Assembly: GCA_013152795.1 (NCBI GenBank)
Contig: JAADFS010000119.1
Location: 1-5,539, forward strand
Direction of reading: 5' to 3'
Length of the DNA stretch: 5,539 nt
Origin: Deferribacteres bacterium
GTDB lineage: Bacteria > Nitrospirota > Thermodesulfovibrionia > UBA6902
Both the position numbers and the translations under genes were made by a program. A model generated the notes under the pieces. That model had not been told where the DNA came from, did not search any database, and worked only from the letters and a program-made list of their open reading frames with translations. Positions 1-5,539 of this stretch are shown here, one piece after another. The first letter of the stretch is position 1. Every line of letters starts with the position of its first letter.

Positions 1-645
1 GAGGGAGCTACGATCAGGGAAGTGCTGCGTCATCCCACGGTGGAATCCGTCTGCATGATTGACCTTGATGAGGAGGTAGTGCAGGCATGCAAGGACCATC
101 TGTATGAATGGCATGAAGGGTGTTTTGACGATCCCAGGGTAAAGGTCCTGCACGAGGATGCTCGAAGGTTTATTGCTGAGTGTGACGAGAAGTTTGATGT
201 AATAATCCTTGACCTTCCGGAGCCCATGGAAGCAGGTCCTGCCATCAAGCTTTATACAAGGGAATTTTACAGAGAGGTCATGGAGCATCTCGCGCCGGAT
301 GGAGTAGCAGTAACCCAGGCAACGTCTGTCTCGGTAAACAACCTGAAAGCCTTTGCCATTATCCATAATACCATGGCTCAGATATTCACGACAGTCAGGG
401 GATACTGGACGTCTGTACCGTCTTTTTATGTGCCCTGGGGGTTTGTATATGCATCAAACAGCAAGGATCCAAAAGCACTTCCCCACTTGGAACTTAACGG
501 AAAGTTGGAGCAACTCACTTCCGGTCTCCGTTTTTATAACCAGGAGGTCCATCACGGCATGTTTGCCATGCCTCAGTACCTGCAGGATGCGATAAAGGAA
601 GAGCAGAGGGTCAACACTGATACAGAGCCCCTCTCCTTTTATTGA
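1..645 (+). CDS. speE: Spermidine synthase family aminopropyltransferase (5'-truncated by window edge)
   Basis: The reading frame is open from base 1, so the gene starts upstream of the window; the GTG at 22 is an internal valine codon, not the start. Enzymes of this family transfer an aminopropyl group from decarboxylated S-adenosylmethionine to putrescine, agmatine or a longer polyamine, in the cytoplasm. The visible part begins inside the nucleotide-binding glycine motif (E-G-A-T-I-R-E-V-L-R-H), followed by the acidic I-D-L-D-E-E-V-V strand end, E-W-H-E-G-C-F-D-D-P-R, the E-D-A-R motif, the catalytic-loop region D-L-P-E-P-M-E-A-G-P-A, L-Y-T-R-E-F-Y, and V-T-Q-A. It ends in T-D-T-E-P-L-S-F-Y, matching the usual C-terminal T-D-x-x-P-F-Y, so the 3' end looks complete. 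The loop reads D-L-P-E-P where many spermidine synthases have D-S/T-x-D-P, so the second acidic residue is Glu. From memory, the sequence style is closest to Thermus-type and ACL5/thermospermine-type enzymes, so the amine acceptor is uncertain. Family assignment is secure; substrate is not. Confidence 0.93.
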   Translation, partial: EGATIREVLRHPTVESVCMIDLDEEVVQACKDHLYEWHEGCFDDPRVKVLHEDARRFIAECDEKFDVIILDLPEPMEAGPAIKLYTREFYREVMEHLAPDGVAVTQATSVSVNNLKAFAIIHNTMAQIFTTVRGYWTSVPSFYVPWGFVYASNSKDPKALPHLELNGKLEQLTSGLRFYNQEVHHGMFAMPQYLQDAIKEEQRVNTDTEPLSFY

Positions 646-1039
646 ACGCCACTTATCTTCTCTCCCTTATCCCTTTATCCCCGCAGGCAACAAGGCTCTC
701 GATTCCAACAGATGATGTCTTCATAATGTAGTTGCTACAACAGACAGGCCACTTGCAAACGCTTTTAATGACTACTTCACACACAAAAGCAATTCCGTAT
801 CAATAACAATCCCGTTGTCTGTAACGTACCCCTGAATGATGGCGAATCTTCACTACTTATTCATACTTTCTTCATCCTTTTTTCAAGATCTTCAGCTACG
901 CTATAGGTAATAAACAAGGGAGGATCAACCTTTAATGACGTATTTCAGTACATAACTGTGTCGTTGAGATTGGCGTTAGTTGTGTTAGAGTGCGTTATAA
1001 ATAACATGTCATATAACTTAAACAGGCATAACCAAAACC
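646..1039. other. A+T-rich intergenic region without an intact gene
   Basis: About 394 bases separate the aminopropyltransferase stop from the transporter start. All frames are broken by frequent stops and no tRNA or rRNA is recognisable. It starts with a pyrimidine-rich tract (about 650-684). A short inverted repeat (TGTAG-TTG-CTACA, 727-739) is too weak to be a terminator. A Shine-Dalgarno-like GGGAGG (918-923) precedes an ATG at 935, but that frame stops after six codons (M-T-Y-F-S-T). No convincing rho-independent terminator follows the upstream gene. The composition is visibly more A+T-rich than the flanking genes. It may be regulatory DNA plus decayed sequence. Confidence 0.7.
970..1000 (+). 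promoter_or_regulatory. Possible weak sigma70-type promoter for the transport operon
   Basis: A TTGGCG hexamer (970-975) and TTATAA (995-1000) lie 19 bases apart, about 40 bases upstream of the transporter ATG. Both are only partial matches to the consensus and the spacing is long. Position and the local A+T-richness are the main support; another promoter farther upstream is equally possible. Confidence 0.2.
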
Positions 1040-3427
1040 ATGAAAAACTTGATGCAACATATAACCCTGGCCTACGCCCGCTGGGTCATCCGTTGGCGCT
1101 GGCCGGTTCTGATTGTCTGTTTGCTGATTGCCTTTACTGCCGGGTGGGGCATCCGTTTTTTCGAGATGACCGCCGATTACCGTGTCTATTTCAGCGCGGA
1201 AAATCCACAACTAAAAGCATTTGATGCGTTTGAAGATACCTACACCAATACCGACAACATTCTCTTTGTCCTCCAGCCCAAGAACAAAAACGTTTTTACC
1301 CGTGACACCTTGAAGATTGTCAAGAAGCTGACCAGGGAAGCATGGCAACTACCCTATGCCATCCGGGTTGACTCCATAACCAATTTCCAGCACACAGAGG
1401 CCAGGGGCGATGATCTGACAGTGGCCGATCTGGTTAAGAGCCCCGAGGATCTGACAGATGCTCAATTGGCTAAAATCAAAAAGGTGGCCCTTAACGAGCC
1501 TGCCTTAGTAAATCGCCTTATAGCAGCCGATGCAGGTACCACGGGCGTGTTTGTCACGTTTCAATTTCCAGGCAACGATCACACCGAGCATCTTCCGATC
1601 TCTGTAACTCGTGCTGAGGAGATAGTGGCTAAATTGCGTGCTGCTCATCCGGACCTGACCGTGGCACTCACCGGGATGGCCGCATTGAGTAATGCTCTTA
1701 CTGTAGCCTCAGACCGGGATTTGCAGACGCTGGTGCCGGTGATGTACCTGTTTATAACGATTTTCATGCTCCTTTTGCTCCGCTCAGTTACCGGAACCGT
1801 TGCGACATTGTTGGTGGTGAGTTTGTCAGTGGTGACCGCCATGGGACTCAGCTTCTGGATGGGCATGAAGATGACCACGGCCTCCGCAGTGGCGCCTATC
1901 GTAATCCTTACCCTTGCTATCGCTGATTGCGTGCACATCCTGCTGCATACCTTTGGGGAGATGCGAGATGGAAGATCCAGACATGAAGCCCTGATCGAAA
2001 GCCTGCGTGTCAACACTGAGCCGGTGTTCCTGACCAGCCTGACCACCACAATCGGTTTTCTAAGCCTCAATTTTTCAGATTCACCGCCCTTCAATGATCT
2101 CGGCAACATTGCGGCCATAGGGGTAGTTGCGGCCTGGTTCTTCTCAATGACCTTTCTTCCTGCCCTGATGTCGATGCTGCCATTCCGGGTAAAGCACCGA
2201 GTTGAAGGCAAAAGTCTGTTTATGGAAAGGTTCGGTGACTTTGTGGTCAAGAGAAGAAAGCCGCTGCTGTGGGGAATAACAGCTGTAACATTGTTATTAA
2301 TTGCCTTCATCCCGCGTATCGAACTGAATGAACTCTTCGTTGAATATTTTGATTACAGCATCCCTTTTCGCTCCGAGACTGAATTTGCAGCTAACAATCT
2401 TGTAGGTCCTTATCTCATAGAGTTCTCAATTGATAGCGGAGAGGCTGGCGGCATCTCAGACCCGGCCTATCTGGAACGGCTTGAGGCATTTTCAGTATGG
2501 CTTCGTGCCCAGCCCGAAGTCACTCATGTCAACAGTTTTACCGATGTCATGAAACGGGTGAACAAGTCCATGCACGGGGATAATCCGGAATGGTACCGGT
2601 TGCCTGATAAGCGGAATTTGGCGGCACAATATCTTCTCCTCTACGAGATGTCCCTACCCTACGGCCTCGATCTGAACAGTCAGGTTAGTATAGACAAATC
2701 GGCTACCCGCCTGACTGTCACTGCGAAGAACTTAACAACAATGCAGATACGAGACCTCAAGACCCGTGCCGAATCCTGGCTGGCGAAGAACGCCCTGCCG
2801 TCCATGAAAGCCGAGGGCACAGGTACCTCTGTTATGTTTGCCCTTCTCTTAGACCGAAACGTTCGTAGCATGCTGAAGGGTACAGTTATCGCTTTCCTGC
2901 TCATTGCTGTAACCCTGATCATCGCCCTGCGCAGTGTCAGGCTCGGACTCGTCAGCCTTGTTTCTAACTTTTTCCCAGTGGCCCTCACCTTTGGGCTGTG
3001 GGCCATCTTCGTCGGCGAGATGGGCATCATCGCCTCCGTAATCACGGCCACCAGCCTTGGCCTTATTGTTGACGATACAGTCCATATCCTCAGCAAATAC
3101 AATCGTGCCAAGCGCGAGCACTGCCTGAACACCCACAACGCTATCCGCTACACCTTTACCCATGTTGGAATGGCACTCTGGGTGACTACACTGATCCTGG
3201 TCGTCGGTTTTACGGTTTTAAGTTTCTCCAGCTTCAAGGTCAATGCGGACATGGGTGTCCTTACCGCCATCACCCTCATCTTTGCCCTGATGGTGGATTT
3301 CCTGCTGCTGCCGCCGCTGCTGATGCGTATCGACAAGGAAGGAAAGTGTAATTGCGCTACCTGTAAATGTGACATTGATCGAGTTGTCACGGAGAGACAA
3401 ATCATACAAGGAGGATTCAAGCCATGA
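1040..3427 (+). CDS. RND superfamily MMPL-type inner-membrane transporter with Cys-rich tail
   Basis: The 795-residue protein has the duplicated RND layout. TM1 (about 22-38) precedes a large periplasmic loop (about 42-228), followed by TM2-TM6 (about 231-247, 252-274, 282-303, 328-345, 356-380). TM7 (about 408-428) precedes a second periplasmic loop (about 430-610), followed by TM8-TM12 (615-630, 637-658, 662-684, 709-730, 738-761). This fits the MMPL/'predicted exporter' group that moves lipids and other hydrophobic molecules using the proton gradient. The two halves show matching TM4 and TM10 motifs: A-I-A-D-C-V-H-I-L (D296, H299) and L-I-V-D-D-T-V-H-I-L (D678, D679, H682), where proton-relay acids sit in this superfamily. 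ATG 1040 is the first start after an in-frame stop at 1019-1021, but has no clear Shine-Dalgarno sequence; ATG 1052 is an alternative. An unusual C-N-C-A-T-C-K-C cluster (770-777) lies on the predicted cytoplasmic tail. The stop overlaps the next start (ATGA). Family is firm; substrate and transport direction are unknown. Confidence 0.93.
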   Translation: MKNLMQHITLAYARWVIRWRWPVLIVCLLIAFTAGWGIRFFEMTADYRVYFSAENPQLKAFDAFEDTYTNTDNILFVLQPKNKNVFTRDTLKIVKKLTREAWQLPYAIRVDSITNFQHTEARGDDLTVADLVKSPEDLTDAQLAKIKKVALNEPALVNRLIAADAGTTGVFVTFQFPGNDHTEHLPISVTRAEEIVAKLRAAHPDLTVALTGMAALSNALTVASDRDLQTLVPVMYLFITIFMLLLLRSVTGTVATLLVVSLSVVTAMGLSFWMGMKMTTASAVAPIVILTLAIADCVHILLHTFGEMRDGRSRHEALIESLRVNTEPVFLTSLTTTIGFLSLNFSDSPPFNDLGNIAAIGVVAAWFFSMTFLPALMSMLPFRVKHRVEGKSLFMERFGDFVVKRRKPLLWGITAVTLLLIAFIPRIELNELFVEYFDYSIPFRSETEFAANNLVGPYLIEFSIDSGEAGGISDPAYLERLEAFSVWLRAQPEVTHVNSFTDVMKRVNKSMHGDNPEWYRLPDKRNLAAQYLLLYEMSLPYGLDLNSQVSIDKSATRLTVTAKNLTTMQIRDLKTRAESWLAKNALPSMKAEGTGTSVMFALLLDRNVRSMLKGTVIAFLLIAVTLIIALRSVRLGLVSLVSNFFPVALTFGLWAIFVGEMGIIASVITATSLGLIVDDTVHILSKYNRAKREHCLNTHNAIRYTFTHVGMALWVTTLILVVGFTVLSFSSFKVNADMGVLTAITLIFALMVDFLLLPPLLMRIDKEGKCNCATCKCDIDRVVTERQIIQGGFKP
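3408..3414 (+). promoter_or_regulatory. Strong ribosome binding site for the LolA-like gene
   Basis: AAGGAGG lies within the last codons of the transporter gene, 9 bases before the ATG at 3424. The near-perfect anti-16S match and ideal spacing settle that start and suggest robust translation of the periplasmic protein, independent of or in addition to coupling through the ATGA overlap. Confidence 0.85.
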
Positions 3428-4221
3428 AATTTTTTGTTCTGATTCTTACCGCCGTGACAGTGTTTGCACTTCCGGCTGTGATAAAGGCCGCCGAGGGTTC
3501 CGTGGCCAAGGGTGAGGCCATCGCCCGTGAGTGGGACAGCCGCAACCGTGGATTCGGCGATACCCGTGTAACCCTGAAAATGATCCTTGAGAACCGTCGG
3601 GGACAGACCAGCGAACGTCAGATGCGCATTTACATTCTTGAAGTACCTGACGAAAACGACGGTGATAAATCACTGGTGATCTTTGATCAACCTCGCGATA
3701 TCAAAGGTACGGCGCTACTGAGCTATGCCCACATTCTGAAACCCGATGACCAGTGGCTATATCTACCGGCCTTGAAGCGCATCAAGCGTATATCATCCAG
3801 CAACAAGTCCGGCCCCTTTATGGGCAGTGAGTTCGCCTACGAGGATATCAGTTCCCAGGAGCTGAAGAAATACGCCTACAAATGGCTGCGCGACGAGCCC
3901 TGTGGTGTATTACAGTGCTTTGTGCTTGAACAGCGACCGCTGTACAAGAACTCGGGCTACACCCGTCAGGTTGCGTGGTATGACAAGTCAGAATACCGTC
4001 CGCAGCGTATCGACTACTATGACCGAAAGAATTCGCTTCTGAAGATACTTACCTTCAGTGACTACCGGCAGTATCTTGGTAAGTACTGGCGTTCCCACGA
4101 TTTGTATATGGTCAATCAGCAGACTGGTAAAAAAACCCGGCTTGTGTATGAGAAATATAAATTCAGGAGCGGGCTGAAGGATCGCGACTTTACACAGAAC
4201 CGCCTGAAACGCATACGGTGA
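3424..4221 (+). CDS. Periplasmic LolA-like outer membrane lipoprotein-sorting family protein
   Basis: The protein has 265 residues. A signal peptide (residues 1-22, K2 then a hydrophobic core, likely cut after I-K-A) sends it to the periplasm. The mature part resembles the family usually annotated 'outer membrane lipoprotein-sorting protein' (LolA-like fold, a half-barrel that binds acyl chains). Supporting segments are the repeat-rich start A-I-A-R-E-W-D-S-R-N-R-G-F-G-D (32-46), L-V-I-F-D-Q-P-R-D-I-K-G-T-A-L-L (84-99), D-D-Q-W-L-Y-L-P-A-L-K-R-I-K-R-I (108-123), G-S-E-F-A-Y-E-D-I (134-142) and the terminal D-R-D-F-T-Q-N-R-L-K-R-I-R. Proteins of this type are commonly encoded next to MMPL/RND transporters. 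Here the start overlaps the transporter stop and the stop overlaps the barrel start, so it probably carries the transported molecule between the two membranes. C160 and C165 (C-G-V-L-Q-C) could form a disulfide. It is not LolA itself: the neighbours are not lol genes and it is longer than typical LolA. Ligand unknown. Confidence 0.88.
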   Translation: MKFFVLILTAVTVFALPAVIKAAEGSVAKGEAIAREWDSRNRGFGDTRVTLKMILENRRGQTSERQMRIYILEVPDENDGDKSLVIFDQPRDIKGTALLSYAHILKPDDQWLYLPALKRIKRISSSNKSGPFMGSEFAYEDISSQELKKYAYKWLRDEPCGVLQCFVLEQRPLYKNSGYTRQVAWYDKSEYRPQRIDYYDRKNSLLKILTFSDYRQYLGKYWRSHDLYMVNQQTGKKTRLVYEKYKFRSGLKDRDFTQNRLKRIR

Positions 4222-5501
4222 CACCCCCTTGTTTTGTGCAGGTACGGGCGCTGAGGAGATACATGATTATGCTGCTGCTCTGTTTAGCAGTAGCAACTCT
4301 CACTCTTCCTGATCCCGCCACTGCGGTTGAGCTTTCCGGATGGATGCAGGTGGAAGGACGATATTTTTTTCAGGGACCTCTTTATCAGGAGCAGGATAAA
4401 AACAGTCTTTCTTTTGCCGTCCGCCCCGACATTTACCGGGAGTGGGCAGGTGGGAGTTCGTTTACTTTCATACCTTTTTATCGTTACGACAGTGCAGATA
4501 GTCAACGGACGCACTTTGATATCCGGGAGGCCATGTTCCTGTGGCCCAGGGAGGGGTATGAGCTCCGTGCAGGTATCGGAAAAGTCTTCTGGGGTGTCAC
4601 GGAGGGGCGTCATCTCGTTGATATCATCAATCAAACAGATCTGGTTGAGTCCATCAATGAAGAAGAAAAACTGGGCCAGCCAATGACGGATCTTACACTT
4701 CTGACCGGTTACGGAACCCTGGATTTCTTTGTCTTACCCTATTTTCGCAAGCGCACGTTTCCGGGCCGTAAAGGGCGCCTGCGTTTTGACCCGTTTATCG
4801 ATACCGGACGTGGAGCGGTGTATGAAAGTACAAGGAAAGAGCATCATATCGACTATGCTCTACGTTACAGTAACACTATAGGGAACTGGGATATCGGTTT
4901 CTCCCATTTCTATGGCACAAGCCGGGAACCTGCCTACCTTGTACAGGCTGACAGTAATGAAAACCTCATTATCACACCCTACTACGAAATCATCAATCAG
5001 ACCGGTCTTGACTTGCAGTATGTCAACAATGCCTGGTTATGGAAACTGGAGGCCATCTATCGTAGCGGGCTGTCTGACGGTGATTTCTATGCTGTAGATG
5101 CGGGCTTTGAATACACCTTCTCCGGTCTGGACTTGGGTAGTATGGACATCGGCTTGATAATGGAGTACTTGTATGACAGCCGTGATTCCGATATGGACTT
5201 GAACGCAGTTGTTGCCGGCAGCTACATCAGCAGCCGCTTTAACACCTTCCTTGATAATGACTATTTAGTTGGACTGCGCCTTGCATTCAATGATGCAGCC
5301 TCCTCCGAGGTCCTGACCATCTTCACTCAGGACCTCAATAACCATTCCACTGTATTTCAGATTGAGGCAAGCAGGAGAATTGGTGACAGGTTGAAAGTGG
5401 AACTCAATACCTACCTCTTCGTGGACGCAGGAAAAGACCCGGTCATGGGGTTCCTGCGCAACGACAGTTTTATGCAAATTGCGTTAATGTATTATTTCTG
5501 A
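4218..5501 (+). CDS. Uncharacterised outer-membrane beta-barrel protein of the transport operon
   Basis: The frame encodes up to 427 residues. A hydrophobic signal core (about 16-30) ends at P-A-T-A before V-E-L-S-G-W, giving a predicted cleavage after residue 36. The rest shows alternating, aromatic-rich strands and ends L-M-Y-Y-F, the terminal aromatic signature of outer-membrane barrels. A striking segment, G-K-V-F-W-G-V-T-E-G-R-H-L-V-D-I-I-N-Q-T (121-140), looks like a family signature. I do not recognise a characterised member; barrels of the DUF1302/alginate-export or porin-like kind are the nearest comparison, by impression only. The start is uncertain. GTG 4218 overlaps the upstream stop (GTGA) and gives an arginine-containing n-region (R10, R13, R14) but lacks a Shine-Dalgarno sequence. 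ATG 4263 or 4269 follows GAGGAG but gives a signal without basic residues. Its place after the transporter and carrier suggests it is the outer-membrane port or acceptor. Function is inferred from context. Confidence 0.82.
   Translation: MTPPCFVQVRALRRYMIMLLLCLAVATLTLPDPATAVELSGWMQVEGRYFFQGPLYQEQDKNSLSFAVRPDIYREWAGGSSFTFIPFYRYDSADSQRTHFDIREAMFLWPREGYELRAGIGKVFWGVTEGRHLVDIINQTDLVESINEEEKLGQPMTDLTLLTGYGTLDFFVLPYFRKRTFPGRKGRLRFDPFIDTGRGAVYESTRKEHHIDYALRYSNTIGNWDIGFSHFYGTSREPAYLVQADSNENLIITPYYEIINQTGLDLQYVNNAWLWKLEAIYRSGLSDGDFYAVDAGFEYTFSGLDLGSMDIGLIMEYLYDSRDSDMDLNAVVAGSYISSRFNTFLDNDYLVGLRLAFNDAASSEVLTIFTQDLNNHSTVFQIEASRRIGDRLKVELNTYLFVDAGKDPVMGFLRNDSFMQIALMYYF
4253..4258 (+). promoter_or_regulatory. 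Ribosome binding site candidate favouring an internal start of the barrel gene
   Basis: GAGGAG lies 4 bases before ATG 4263 and 10 bases before ATG 4269, both in frame with the barrel protein. No comparable sequence precedes GTG 4218. It therefore supports a start 45 or 51 bases downstream of the overlap start, at the cost of the basic n-region of the signal peptide. Confidence 0.5.
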
Positions 5502-5517
5502 TGTATCCCCTGTTTGT

Positions 5518-5523
5518 TTGACA
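5518..5523 (+). promoter_or_regulatory. Consensus -35 hexamer, possible promoter of the next gene
   Basis: TTGACA matches the sigma70 -35 consensus exactly and sits 16 bases after the barrel stop. A -10 element at normal spacing would fall at about 5541, just past the window edge, so the promoter cannot be confirmed here. Confidence 0.2.
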
Positions 5524-5539
5524 TAAAGAAAACCTAAGG

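Noticed and set aside
727..739. Short inverted repeat TGTAG-TTG-CTACA after the aminopropyltransferase gene, considered as a terminator
   Set aside because: The arms are five base pairs with a three-base loop, are A/T-containing, and are not followed by a T-run; it also lies over 80 bases past the stop codon.
721..772. Minus-strand stretch reading S-L-K-A-F-A-S-G-L-S-V-V-A-T-T-L, reminiscent of the G-L-P-V-V-A-T segment of family 4 glycosyltransferases
   Set aside because: It is only 16 residues between stop codons, and the sequence on either side does not continue the family pattern in any frame. It could be a remnant of a decayed gene but chance is as likely.
935..955. Six-codon frame M-T-Y-F-S-T after GGGAGG as a leader peptide gene
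   Set aside because: The spacing of 11 bases is long, the peptide lacks regulatory codon runs, and no attenuator-like hairpins follow it. Mentioned only as a possibility in the gap.
958..1224. 88-codon plus-strand frame overlapping the transporter start
   Set aside because: It runs out of frame into the transporter's TM1 coding region, starts at GTG with no ribosome site, and the translation has no coherent features.
1645..2310. A 221-codon open frame on the minus strand inside the transporter gene
   Set aside because: It lies wholly antisense to a well-supported membrane protein gene, its translation is Ser/Thr/Arg-rich with no recognisable motif, and it has no separate ribosome site context. 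It is a shadow of the sense codon pattern.
2680..3138. A 152-codon minus-strand open frame within the transporter gene
   Set aside because: Antisense to the second RND half, with no family resemblance; the translation is biased toward Arg, Ser and Val as expected for complement of membrane-helix codons.

Overview
The window comes from a Gram-negative bacterium. The evidence is an outer-membrane beta-barrel protein ending in aromatic residues (Y-Y-F), two proteins with Sec signal peptides, and strong AGGAGG-type ribosome binding sites. Base composition is intermediate, with the coding DNA richer in G+C than the long intergenic gap. The sequence alone does not fix a genus. The style of the genes would fit a proteobacterium or a Desulfobacterota-like lineage, but this is only an impression.

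Region 1 (1-645) is the 3' part of a spermidine synthase family aminopropyltransferase gene. It enters from the left edge and is therefore missing its N-terminus. Region 2 (646-1039) is about 394 bases without an intact gene. It is A+T-rich, begins with a pyrimidine-rich tract, and near its end holds weak promoter-like sequence for the next gene. Region 3 (1040-5501) is a compact three-gene operon on the + strand. It encodes an RND/MMPL-type inner-membrane transporter (795 aa), a periplasmic LolA-like 'outer membrane lipoprotein-sorting' family protein (265 aa), and an uncharacterised outer-membrane beta-barrel (up to 427 aa). Both gene junctions are 4-base stop/start overlaps (ATGA and GTGA), so the three proteins are probably made together by coupled translation. 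Region 4 (5502-5539) is a short tail with a consensus -35 hexamer that may belong to a promoter of the next gene.

The three operon products span the envelope: a proton-driven inner-membrane pump, a soluble hydrophobic-ligand carrier, and an outer-membrane barrel. The most economical reading is a trans-envelope route for a lipid or other hydrophobic molecule, similar in logic to other MMPL/RND plus carrier systems. Substrate and direction are unknown. Two details stand out. The transporter has a four-cysteine cluster on its short C-terminal cytoplasmic tail. The barrel has a strongly motif-like segment (V-F-W-G-V-T-E ... H-L-V-D-I-I-N-Q) suggesting a specific but unnamed family. The aminopropyltransferase is probably functionally unrelated and only adjacent.
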